A DNA stretch of 64,000 bases, from contig NZ_JACEZS010000021.1 in assembly GCF_014042365.1 (NCBI RefSeq), forward strand, positions 41,305 to 105,304, in the 5' to 3' direction. Position numbers and translations under genes: made by a program. The notes beneath the pieces were generated by a model that was given only the letters and a program-made list of their open reading frames with translations, was not told the origin of the DNA and did no database searches. Shown here piece by piece: positions 51,170 to 59,243 of the stretch (position 1 is its first letter; each line of letters opens with the position of its first letter). The DNA is from Rugamonas fusca. Its GTDB lineage: Bacteria > Pseudomonadota > Gammaproteobacteria > Burkholderiales > Burkholderiaceae_D.

Positions 51170-51238
51170 GAAATTACTTTCTAAACAAAAAAGATGACAA
51201 AATTCCATTTTCCATGGTAATCTTCGCGTCGATGATTT

Positions 51239-51266
51239 AAGTGCAACTTAAGTTCAACTTTATAAA
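51239..51266 (+). promoter_or_regulatory. Tandem 11-bp repeat abutting a -10 box before FxDxF gene
   Basis: AAGTGCAACTT (51239-51249) and AAGTTCAACTT (51250-51260) are adjacent direct repeats with one mismatch, one helical turn apart, and TATAAA (51261-51266) follows immediately. It resembles an activator site placed at -35. It lies 49 bp before the PEP-CTERM start, in an AT-rich stretch. Confidence 0.5.
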
Positions 51267-51314
51267 TACGGCAGGCGGAGCAGGCGCGCCTCTTTTTTGA
51301 ACGGTAGAAAACAG

Positions 51315-51872
51315 ATGAACAAGCAAATCCGCGCCCTGGCGCTGAGCGTGGCCACCGTGGCCGCTGTGACCCTGGCGCCTGTCGCCCAGGCCACCGTGAT
51401 CGATATCAGTTCCGCACCCAGCGCCATCACGCTGGCGCCGAACGGCAGCGCTCATTTTGGCGACAAGTTCAAGGCCAACCTGAAGAACGACACTTTCGCT
51501 GACCAGTTCACCTTCACCACGGCCGGCACCACCAAGCTGGACTTGATCCTGACCTCGACCAGCACCAGCGCCCTGAACGGTCTGAACATCACCGGCTTCA
51601 GCCTGTACAAGGCGAACGGCGCCCTGGCCATGGCCGGCACCCAGGTGCTGAGCGGCGCCACCGACAAGTGGACGCTGGGCGACGCCAGCCTGGCCGCCGG
51701 TTCCTACTATGTCAAAGTGAGCGGCAACATGGTTTCCAACGGCGGCGGCGCGTTCGCTGGCAACGGCACCATCAGCGCCGTGCCGGAACCGGAAGGCTTA
51801 GCCATGCTGTTCGTCGGCCTGGGCCTGATCGGCCTGGTCAAGCAGCGCCGTCAATCCACGCGCTTCGCCTGA
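51315..51872 (+). CDS. FxDxF-type PEP-CTERM protein
   Basis: A 185-residue exported protein. The signal peptide is MNKQIRALALSVATVAAVTL, cut near ATVID. The FxDxF motif is in DTFADQFTFTTAG. A C-terminal VPEPEGLAMLFVGLGLIGLV segment is followed by KQRRQSTR, the PEP-CTERM sorting signal. It is about 40% alike by eye to the next gene, so the two are likely duplicates. Exosortase processing would anchor it in the envelope or matrix. The start ATG at 51315 lies 3 bp after GAAAACAG. Confidence 0.9.
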   Translation: MNKQIRALALSVATVAAVTLAPVAQATVIDISSAPSAITLAPNGSAHFGDKFKANLKNDTFADQFTFTTAGTTKLDLILTSTSTSALNGLNITGFSLYKANGALAMAGTQVLSGATDKWTLGDASLAAGSYYVKVSGNMVSNGGGAFAGNGTISAVPEPEGLAMLFVGLGLIGLVKQRRQSTRFA

Positions 51873-51955
51873 GATTGCCGCCGCGCCGGCGCACCCGTGT
51901 GCACGGGGCGCGGGCGCACGGTCTCCGCATTCCACCTCAACTTCTGGTGACTAAC

Positions 51956-52528
51956 ATGAAAAACATCACGCAACGCCTGCTGGCGACCGTCGTCCTGGCC
52001 ACTTCCTGCATCGCTGCGCACGCCGCCGTGGACCTGAGCCAGGCTCCGATCGACATCACCCAAGACCTGATCGATTACAACAGCTCTGATTTCGGCCACA
52101 CCTTCACGCTGGGCCTGGGCCAGCAAGCCGGCGCGCTGAACAACTACTTCGCCGATAAATACACGTTCGCCATCTCGGGCGTGAACGACGTGGTCGGCCT
52201 GATCACGTCGCTGAAAGCGTCGGCCAACGATGGCCTGACCATCACCGGCTTCGACCTGCGCAACGCCGGCGGCATCGTGTTCCACGGTACCCAGGACCTG
52301 AGCCAGCCCAGCGAGCAGGCATGGAACTTCGCCTCGGGCTTGCACCCGCTGGCGGCCGGCAATTACACGCTGGAAGTGGATGGCTATGTTGCTTCCCCTA
52401 ACGGCGGCAGCTACAGCGGCAACATCGCGGTGGCGGCAGCCGTACCGGAACCCGAGACCTACGGCATGCTGATGGCTGGCCTGGGCCTGCTGGGCGTGAT
52501 CGCGCGCCGGCGCAAGAACGCGCAGTAA
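51956..52528 (+). CDS. FxDxF-type PEP-CTERM protein
   Basis: A 190-residue paralogue of the upstream protein. The signal peptide is MKNITQRLLATVVLATSCIA (cut near AHAAV). The FADKYTFAISG segment is an FxDxF variant, and a paired strand NGLTITGFDLRNAGG is shared in outline with the first copy (LNGLNITGFSLYKANG there). The C-terminal tail is VPEPETYGMLMAGLGLLGVI then ARRRKNAQ. It is 83 bp downstream in the same direction and is probably co-transcribed. Function unknown; the family is common in Duganella and Massilia. Confidence 0.9.
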   Translation: MKNITQRLLATVVLATSCIAAHAAVDLSQAPIDITQDLIDYNSSDFGHTFTLGLGQQAGALNNYFADKYTFAISGVNDVVGLITSLKASANDGLTITGFDLRNAGGIVFHGTQDLSQPSEQAWNFASGLHPLAAGNYTLEVDGYVASPNGGSYSGNIAVAAAVPEPETYGMLMAGLGLLGVIARRRKNAQ

Positions 52529-52774
52529 TCTTCCGCATCCCCCATATCGCCGCGCGGCACGATGCGCGGCGCCCCGTCCGCCCGCGCGCCGTGTTCCGGC
52601 CCGCGGGCGGCGGCGTTTTCGGGTCCCGCATCGCCTTGCCGATTGTTCAATAATTTATAAGGAAAGTGCCTAACGGCGGGCGAAAACAGTGTAGACTGCG
52701 CAGCCATACCGGCCACGGCCAGTGATGGCGCGCGCGGTGACAAAACAACGCACATCGATGAGTGGAGATATTAC

Positions 52775-54175
52775 TTGAGCCTTTTTCGAACGAAGAATCT
52801 GGACCACATGGTGGCGCAAGGGCGCGCTGCGGGTGGCTTGAAAAAAGTACTGGGGCCGCTGGACCTGATCCTGATGGGCATAGGCGCCATCGTCGGCACC
52901 GGCATCTTTGTGCTGACGGGCACCGGCGCGCTGACGGCCGGCCCGGCGCTGACGCTGTCGTTCGTCATCGCGGCGCTGGCCTGCGGCTTCGCGGCCATGT
53001 GCTACGCTGAATTCGCCTCCACCGTGCCGGTGGCCGGTTCCATCTACACCTACAGCTACGCCACCATGGGCGAGCTGGTGGCGTGGATGATAGGCTGGGA
53101 CCTGATGCTCGAATACGGCCTGGCCACGTCGGCCGTGTCGGTGGGCTGGTCGGGCTACTTCCAGTCCCTGATCGGCGGCTTCGGCCTGCATTTGCCCGTC
53201 GCGCTGACGGCCGCCCCCGGCGCCGTGCCCGGCGTGCAGACCCTGATCAACCTGCCCGCGTTCATGATCATGATGTTCCTGACGGCCATGCTGTCGTGGG
53301 GCGCGCGCGAATCGGCGCGCATGAACAGCATCATGGTGGCCATCAAGATCGCCGTGGTGCTGCTGTTCATCGCCGTCGGTGCGCGCCACGTGCAGCCGGC
53401 CAACTGGCATCCGTTCATGCCCTTTGGCATGGGCGGCACCATGAGCGCGGCGGCGCTGGTGTTCTTCGCCTTCATCGGCTTTGACGCCGTGACGTCGGCG
53501 GCCGAGGAGGTCAAGCGTCCCGAACGCGACCTGCCGATCGGCATCATCGGCTCGCTGGCCGTGTGCACCGTGCTGTACGTGGTGGTGTCGGCCATCATGA
53601 CGGGCATCGTGCCGTTCCAGAAATTTGCCGGCATCGACCATCCCGTCTCGCTGGCGCTGCAATACGCCAACGAGAACTGGGTGGCCGGCTTCGTCGACCT
53701 GGGCGCCATCCTGGGCATGACCACCGTGATCCTCGTGATGAGCTACGGCCAGACCCGCGTCGTGTTCGCCATGTCGCGCGATGGCTTGCTGCCCGCGCGC
53801 CTGTCGAGCGTGCATCCCAAGTTCGGCACGCCGTTCTTCGCCACCTGGATGGTGGGCATCATCTTCGGCCTGATCGCGGCCGTGGTACCGCTGGACGTGC
53901 TGGCCGAGCTGATCAACATTGGCACGCTGGCCGCGTTCTGCCTGGTATCGGTGGCCGTGGTGGTGCTGCGCAAGAAGCGCCCGGACCTGCACCGCGCGTT
54001 CCGTTGCCCCGGCGTGCCGGTGGTGCCGGCGCTGGCCGTGCTGTTCTGCGTGGCCCTGATGACCTTCCTGAGCCGCACCACGTGGATCGCGTTCACCATC
54101 TGGCTGGTGATCGGCCTGGTCGTGTACTTCGGCTATTCGCGCCGCAACGCCGTGCTCCATCCCAAGCACTCGTAA
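52775..54175 (+). CDS. Amino-acid permease (APC family, CAT type)
   Basis: A 466-residue APC-superfamily permease of the cationic-amino-acid-like/YfnA type, with 12-13 hydrophobic helices. The family opening is KVLGPLDLILMGIGAIVGTG, and the amino-acid binding unwound helix is GIGAIVGTGIFVLTGTGA. ALVFFAFIGFDAVTSAAEEV is the TM6 signature. The start is TTG at 52775 (TTGAGCCTTTTTC), supported by GTGGAGA 8 bp upstream. Imports amino acids; which one is not clear. No neighbour indicates a substrate. Confidence 0.93.
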   Translation: MSLFRTKNLDHMVAQGRAAGGLKKVLGPLDLILMGIGAIVGTGIFVLTGTGALTAGPALTLSFVIAALACGFAAMCYAEFASTVPVAGSIYTYSYATMGELVAWMIGWDLMLEYGLATSAVSVGWSGYFQSLIGGFGLHLPVALTAAPGAVPGVQTLINLPAFMIMMFLTAMLSWGARESARMNSIMVAIKIAVVLLFIAVGARHVQPANWHPFMPFGMGGTMSAAALVFFAFIGFDAVTSAAEEVKRPERDLPIGIIGSLAVCTVLYVVVSAIMTGIVPFQKFAGIDHPVSLALQYANENWVAGFVDLGAILGMTTVILVMSYGQTRVVFAMSRDGLLPARLSSVHPKFGTPFFATWMVGIIFGLIAAVVPLDVLAELINIGTLAAFCLVSVAVVVLRKKRPDLHRAFRCPGVPVVPALAVLFCVALMTFLSRTTWIAFTIWLVIGLVVYFGYSRRNAVLHPKHS

Positions 54176-54535
54176 CTAGCGGCGGGGTCGCAAGAGCGCC
54201 GTACTCTTTTCTGTGTGCTGCGCGCTTGCGGCTATCGTTGAAGGCGCGGAAGCGCCTGGAATTCCCGCCAATCCGTGAAGCACCGCACTTTCTTGTGAGA
54301 ATTTGCGCATTTCTAAGATTGATAAACTGTTATCCTCACGACCGGCCGGCGGCCAGTTCCGCTAGCCGTTCGTTAAGCCAACTTTTATTCAATCAACTAT
54401 TTGGTGCTTATGTTTTTGCGATTTTGTTCTTGCGTGCCTGGATACGCATTGCTGACCGATTGCGTCAGCGTACAGCCCATCCTGGGTGATGACGTGCCGG
54501 CCGACCCGGCGGTGGGCGATCAATTGAGCGCCTGA
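54176..54535. other. Gene-poor stretch with one candidate 41-codon ORF
   Basis: About 360 bp with lower GC than its surroundings and little structure. A frame at 54410-54535 (ATG to TGA, 41 residues, starts MFLRFCSCVPGYALL) ends directly against the ATG of the membrane protein gene, so it may be a coupled leader peptide. No family is recognised. The remainder shows no promoter of good quality. Confidence 0.4.
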
Positions 54536-54895
54536 ATGAAAACCAAGATACTCATCGCGTTGCTCGCCCAGTTCGCCCTTGACAGCGTGGTAGGGGGATT
54601 CCTTGATGCCCGTCATCTATCCGAACCCGTCTGGTGGTCGGTTACTTCGGCGCTGATAATAGGCGCGCTCATATATTATTGGTATCGGCTGGATAGTACC
54701 GAGAAGGCATTCAACCGCACGTATATGTTGACGGTTGGCATAGTGGCGATCGCGCCGTTGGCGGTGCCGCTATATCTGTATCGAAGTAATGAGCGCGGAT
54801 ACCGCTTGCGTCCATTTGGCCGCATGTTGGCCTACGTCTGTGTGGTGATGGTTATTTCAGAAGTGGCCGACAGGGTCGGCCGTGTCATCGGATAA
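54536..54895 (+). CDS. Small hydrophobic membrane protein of unknown function
   Basis: A 119-residue protein with about four predicted membrane segments: LIALLAQFALDSVVGGFLDA, WWSVTSALIIGALIYYWYRL, TYMLTVGIVAIAPLAVPLYL, and FGRMLAYVCVVMVISEVADR. YRLDSTEKAFNRTY and RSNERGYRLRPFG form charged loops. I recognise no named family. The gene starts right after the preceding short frame's stop (TGA-ATG). Lower GC and AT-ending codons set it apart from its neighbours, which may mean recent gain. It converges with the PilZ gene. Confidence 0.6.
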   Translation: MKTKILIALLAQFALDSVVGGFLDARHLSEPVWWSVTSALIIGALIYYWYRLDSTEKAFNRTYMLTVGIVAIAPLAVPLYLYRSNERGYRLRPFGRMLAYVCVVMVISEVADRVGRVIG

Positions 54896-54958
54896 GCGGA
54901 GCTCACTGGCCCCCGTGCGCGCGGTTGGCATCGCCCGCGCGCTCCGCGCTCCCGGCCG

Positions 54959-55738
54959 CTACCGCAGGTCGTCGCTGATTTGTTGCAGAACTTGCTTGAG
55001 CTTGCTTTCCTGCTCCGGCGCCAGCTTGGTGAACATGCAGCCCAGGTGGATTTGTTCGCCCAGCAGGAAGGAACGGAAGGGGCGCGTGTAGCGCACTTCC
55101 AGTTCCGCCACTTCGACCGTCTCGTCGCCCAGCTCCAGCAGCACGTTCTCCACCTTGCGGCCCTTGATCAGCCCCTTGGCATTGAGCTTGCTGCAGTGCA
55201 GGCTGATACCGCCCAGCGACAGGTCGAAGATGGGCAACTCATAGCTGTGGGAGTTGTTGACGACATTGATCACGAACGAGGCCATGCACGTGGCGCCCAG
55301 CGGCACTTCCACGCGCTCCGTGGCGCGCCGGTTCAGCACGGCGCACGTTTCGGGGAAATCCATCGGAATATGCTGCGGCTGGCCGGGCAGCGCCTGCCAG
55401 TCCTTGCTGGACAGGCGGAACTGCAGCTTGGCCGAACGCAGCCAGGTGACGAAGGTCAGCTTGCCCGGCTGTAGGGTCATCCCCTCGTTCAATTCCATCA
55501 CAAAATGCGGCAACTCGGGATCGACCGACAGGATGCGCCCCAGCACCACCTCGCGGCTGCCGGGCACGTAGATCGAAATCGGGTCGCCACTTTCGGCCAG
55601 TTGGGTCAGCGTATCGCCGATCTCGTCCTCGGACGTCAGCTCGTACGCGTTGGCGTTGGCCGGAATCTGGCTGACCGCGTCTTGTGGCCGTGGCGGTCCC
55701 TTGCGGATCGGGGCGGGGTGGAGTGCAGTGAGTGACAT
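54959..55738 (-). CDS. YcgR-type flagellar brake protein (PilZ)
   Basis: A 259-residue two-domain protein. The N-terminal YcgR domain (residues 30-135, SGDPISIYVPGSREVVLGRI) is followed by PilZ (about 137-258), with the c-di-GMP motif RRATERVEVPLG (RxxxR) and DLSLGGISLHC (D/NxSxxG). On binding c-di-GMP such proteins slow the flagellar motor. It fits with the c-di-GMP turnover protein and chemotaxis genes elsewhere in the window. The start MSLTALHPAPIRKG is chosen by the next in-frame ATG. Function inferred from family. Confidence 0.92.
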   Translation of the reverse strand: MSLTALHPAPIRKGPPRPQDAVSQIPANANAYELTSEDEIGDTLTQLAESGDPISIYVPGSREVVLGRILSVDPELPHFVMELNEGMTLQPGKLTFVTWLRSAKLQFRLSSKDWQALPGQPQHIPMDFPETCAVLNRRATERVEVPLGATCMASFVINVVNNSHSYELPIFDLSLGGISLHCSKLNAKGLIKGRKVENVLLELGDETVEVAELEVRYTRPFRSFLLGEQIHLGCMFTKLAPEQESKLKQVLQQISDDLR

Positions 55739-55861
55739 GATGTGATGAGCGAAATGTTAGACATGGTTTGGGTCCGCATGAGTTCATCATAGTTCGAGTT
55801 TTTCCTGATGGCAACCTATTTCGGATTATGAGAAGGCGGCCATCAGGGTGGGCAGCTCCGC

Positions 55862-57247
55862 TCAATGCTGGTGGTGGCCGCCCTTGGTCGCTTCGAACAT
55901 GGGCGTCTCCTGTCCCGTGGCCCCGCCGGCCGGCGCTTGCGGCGCGGCTGGCAGCGCGCCGTCCTGACCCGCGTACTCGTAGGCCAGCGTGCCCGGCGGA
56001 TGGCGATACCAGCCCGGATCGCGGTAGTCATGCCGTCCCAGGCCCTTGCGCACCTTGACGGTGGTGAACATGCCGCCCATGCCGATGGCGCCGAACGGCC
56101 CCATGCCCGTCATCATGGGCAGCGTGTTGGCCGGCAGGGGCATGGGCATGGCGGCCATGTCGGCCATGCCCTTGTCGCCCATGGCCATGTAGTCCGGCAC
56201 CAGCCGGTTGATCTTCTCCAGCACGTCGTTCTGGTCCACGCCCGTCATGGTGGGCACGTCGTGGCCCATGGCGTTCATGGTGTGGTGCGATTTGTGGCAG
56301 TGGAAGGACCAGTCGCCCGGTTCGGTGGCGTCAAACTCGATGGCCCGCATCTGGCCCACGGCGATGTCGGTGGTCACTTCCGGCCAGCGCGCCGCCGGCG
56401 GCACCCAGCCGCCGTCCGTGCCGGTGACGGTGAATTCGTGGCCGTGCAGGTGGATAGGGTGGTTGGTCATGGTCAGGTTGCCGACCCGGATCCGGACCCG
56501 GTCGCCCTGCGCCACCACCATCGGATCGACGCCGGGGAAGGCGCGGCTGTTGAAAGTCCACAGGTTGAAGTCGAGCATGGTGTTGACCCTGGGCGTGGCG
56601 CTGCCCGGTTCAATGTCGAAGGCGTTGAGCAGGAAGCAGAAGTCGCGGTCCACGGCCATGAAGCGCGGATCCCTGGGGTGGGTGATCCACAGGCCCATCA
56701 TGCCCATGGCCATTTGCATCATTTCGTCCGCGTGCGGGTGGTACATGAAGGTGCCGGCCCGGCGCGCGACGAATTCATACACAAAGGTCTTGCCGGGCGG
56801 GATGCCGGGCTGGGTCAGTCCCGTCACGCCATCCATGCCATTGGGCAGGCGCTGGCCGTGCCAGTGCATGCTGGTGTGCTCGGGCAGCTTGTTGGTGACG
56901 AAGATGCGGACCCGGTCGCCTTCCACCACTTCGATGGTCGGCCCGGGCGACTGGCCATTGTAGCCCCACAGCCGGGCCGTCATGCCGGGCGCGATCTCGC
57001 GCACCACGGGTTCGGCCACCAGGTGGAATTCCTTGACGCCGTCTTTCATCCGCCACGGCAGGGTCCAGCCGTTGAGCGTGACGACGGGATGGTAGGGCCG
57101 GCCGTTGGGTGGCGCCAACGGTGGCTGGGTGGCGGGGCTGGCCATGCTGGCCGCTTCCGGCAGGCCGGCCGCGCCCACCCGGCTCACCAGCGCCGTGCTG
57201 ACGGCGGCGGCGCCTGCGCCGCGGAAGAAATCTCTGCGAGTAACCAT
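55862..57247 (-). CDS. Multicopper oxidase with Tat signal (copper-tolerance type)
   Basis: A 461-residue periplasmic multicopper oxidase. The Tat signal is TRRDFFRG at residues 3-10. The copper motifs are HWHG (about 128-131), HPH (about 169), HPIHLHGH and HCHKSHHTMNAM, the four blocks that hold type 1, 2 and 3 copper. The Met-rich C-terminal stretch (MPMPLPANTLPMMTGMGPFG) and the final GGHHQH suggest Cu(I) handling. It is likely to oxidise Cu(I) in the periplasm. It precedes a TolC-family lipoprotein in the same operon, typical of copper resistance loci. Confidence 0.95.
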   Translation of the reverse strand: MVTRRDFFRGAGAAAVSTALVSRVGAAGLPEAASMASPATQPPLAPPNGRPYHPVVTLNGWTLPWRMKDGVKEFHLVAEPVVREIAPGMTARLWGYNGQSPGPTIEVVEGDRVRIFVTNKLPEHTSMHWHGQRLPNGMDGVTGLTQPGIPPGKTFVYEFVARRAGTFMYHPHADEMMQMAMGMMGLWITHPRDPRFMAVDRDFCFLLNAFDIEPGSATPRVNTMLDFNLWTFNSRAFPGVDPMVVAQGDRVRIRVGNLTMTNHPIHLHGHEFTVTGTDGGWVPPAARWPEVTTDIAVGQMRAIEFDATEPGDWSFHCHKSHHTMNAMGHDVPTMTGVDQNDVLEKINRLVPDYMAMGDKGMADMAAMPMPLPANTLPMMTGMGPFGAIGMGGMFTTVKVRKGLGRHDYRDPGWYRHPPGTLAYEYAGQDGALPAAPQAPAGGATGQETPMFEATKGGHHQH

Positions 57248-57299
57248 TGTTTATTTCCTTGATCTTGTCCTTGTTCGTATGCCGTGATGGGGCGGGCCT

Positions 57300-58685
57300 T
57301 CAGCGGCCGGCGCGCGCCACGTTGCCATCGGCGCCGTCCGCGCCACCCGTCATGGCCGCCTGCAGGGCCGCGTCGGCCAGCCAGAAATTGCGTTGCGCTT
57401 CAATCGCCGCGTTCACGCTCAGCACCTGCTCGCGCGCGTCGGCCAGCAGTTCGAACACGCTGGTGAGCATGCCGTTGTAGCGCAGCAGCTGTTCGTCGGC
57501 GATGCGCTTGCGCAGCGGGACGATCTCGTCGCGGTACTGGCGCGCCAGCGTGTAGGCGGCGCGATAGGCCGAATAGCTCTCCCGCACCTGCGAGCGGGCC
57601 TCGATGGCCCCTTGCGCGGCGCGCTGCAGCGCCTCCGTGTAGGCCGCCTCGGCGCGCGCCACGCGCGCGCCGCCCCAGTCGAACAGGGGCAGTTGCAATT
57701 CGATTTCCACGCCGCGCGCGTGGCCGCCGTCGGCGCCCGTGTTGCGCTGGTAGCCGGCGTCGAGCACGTTGATGAAGCGGGTGGCCCGGGTCAGGCCCAG
57801 TGTGCCGGCCAGGCCGGCCAGCTCCTTTTGCGCCATCAGGATGTCGACCCGGTTGGCCAGCGCCTGGGCTTCCGCGTCGCCCTGGGCGCGCGGCGCGGCA
57901 GGCAGGTCGGGCAGGCGCTCGGGCAGGGTGAACGAGGCGTCCTGGCCGGACAGGCCCAGCAGCCGTACCAGTTGTTCGCGCGCGGCCACTTCGGCGTGCC
58001 GCGCCGCCGTCAGCTGGGCCACGGCGTCGGCCAGGAACACCTGCTCGCGCGCTTGCCGCAACGCGCTCCAGTTACCGGCGGCGGTCATGCGGCGCGCCAG
58101 TTCGGCGCCCGCTTCGGCCGCGTCCTGGACCTGTTCCAGGTAGCTGACCGACTGGCGTGCGGCGACGGCGCCGTAGAACGCGCGCCGGGTCTGGTTGGCG
58201 ATGCGCAGCACGTCGCCGGCTACGGCCAGCTGCGTTTGCTCGAAGCGGCGCTGCTCGATGCCACGTGCGGCCGGCATCGTGAGCAGGCTGATCACGGGCA
58301 GCATCAGCTTGCGTTCGATGTCCAGGCCCTGGCCATCGGTCAGGCGGGAAAAGGTGAGGGTGGGATTGGGCAGGCGGCCGGCCTGCACCAGGTCCGCTTC
58401 GGCGATGCCCAGTTGCGCGTAACTGGCTTGCAGCGCGCGGTTGTTGAGCAGGGCGATGGCGACGGCGCTGTCGGCGCTCAAGGGGGCGGCCAGCAAGGAG
58501 GCGACGCGCCGCGCGGCCGCGCCGTCTCCGTTGGCGTTCGCGCGCGCCAGGTCGTGGCCCGTGGCCGGCCTGGTGATGACCTGAACGGCATCGAGGCCGC
58601 CGTCCGGCGAGAACGTGGCGCAGCCGGCCAGCGACAGCGCCAGCGCGGCGCCCGCGGCGGCGCGCATGGTGGTGTAACGATACAT
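57300..58685 (-). CDS. TolC-family outer-membrane lipoprotein
   Basis: A 461-residue outer-membrane efflux lipoprotein. The signal and lipobox are LALSLAGCATFS, with the lipid Cys at about residue 22. Two TolC repeats follow: NNRALQASYAQLGIAEADLV, then GIEQRRFEQTQLAVAGDVLR, and a helical RIADEQLLRYNGMLTSVFEL near the C-terminus. It would form a channel, but no pump or adaptor is encoded here. The start MYRYTTMR at 58685 fits the lipoprotein signal. It is the upstream gene of a pair with the multicopper oxidase (52 bp between). Probably copper related, by context. Confidence 0.88.
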   Translation of the reverse strand: MYRYTTMRAAAGAALALSLAGCATFSPDGGLDAVQVITRPATGHDLARANANGDGAAARRVASLLAAPLSADSAVAIALLNNRALQASYAQLGIAEADLVQAGRLPNPTLTFSRLTDGQGLDIERKLMLPVISLLTMPAARGIEQRRFEQTQLAVAGDVLRIANQTRRAFYGAVAARQSVSYLEQVQDAAEAGAELARRMTAAGNWSALRQAREQVFLADAVAQLTAARHAEVAAREQLVRLLGLSGQDASFTLPERLPDLPAAPRAQGDAEAQALANRVDILMAQKELAGLAGTLGLTRATRFINVLDAGYQRNTGADGGHARGVEIELQLPLFDWGGARVARAEAAYTEALQRAAQGAIEARSQVRESYSAYRAAYTLARQYRDEIVPLRKRIADEQLLRYNGMLTSVFELLADAREQVLSVNAAIEAQRNFWLADAALQAAMTGGADGADGNVARAGR

Positions 58686-58799
58686 GGTGACTCCTGATAC
58701 GTTTGCGCGGGCCGTCAGCGGTCCCGCGTGGCGTTGATGCGGCGGGCACGGCGTCGCGCCTGCCATGCTGCTGGCAGGCTGTCGGCCGCGCGCGCGGAT

Positions 58800-59192
58800 T
58801 CAGGCAGAGTGGGAATGCGGCGGCCGTTCGGGGCCGCCGGGAATGTGCGCCGTCACGTGCCTGAGCCGATAGGGAATGGCTTCGGAGCCGGCCGGGCGCA
58901 TGTCCGCCAGCGCGAGGGCAGGGCACGGGACCGCGATGGCCGCGCCCATGCAGCAGGACGCGCCGTGGCAGCACCGGGCTTTGCCGGCATCGGCTCCGGC
59001 ATCGCCGTGGCGGGACTGGGCCAGCATGGCGCAATGACCGGGGACAGCGGATGGATCTGTCGCTGCGGCGTGCTGCTGGCCGGCTGGCGCCGCGGCGTTC
59101 GCGACGGCCATGAACGCGCCGGCGGCCGCGTATCCCTGCAACGGGAGCGCGGCCAGCAACAGCCAAAGCAGCAAGATGCGGACGTGGTTCAT
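58800..59192 (-). CDS. Exported Cys/His-rich small protein of the copper locus
   Basis: A 130-residue protein with signal peptide MNHVRILLLWLLLAALPLQG (cut near YAAAG). The mature part carries a Cys-rich segment KARCCHGASCCMGAA plus an isolated HCAML. The C-terminal HIPGGPERPPHSHSA has the proline/His ending common in small copper-tolerance proteins. It probably binds copper, but this is inferred from composition and from its place 114 bp upstream of the TolC lipoprotein gene, in the same direction. No named family can be given with confidence. Confidence 0.7.
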   Translation of the reverse strand: MNHVRILLLWLLLAALPLQGYAAAGAFMAVANAAAPAGQQHAAATDPSAVPGHCAMLAQSRHGDAGADAGKARCCHGASCCMGAAIAVPCPALALADMRPAGSEAIPYRLRHVTAHIPGGPERPPHSHSA

Positions 59193-59243
59193 GGTGCGGC
59201 GAGTGTAGCACAGGCACACGGCGCGCGTGGCGTCGCCATGGCG

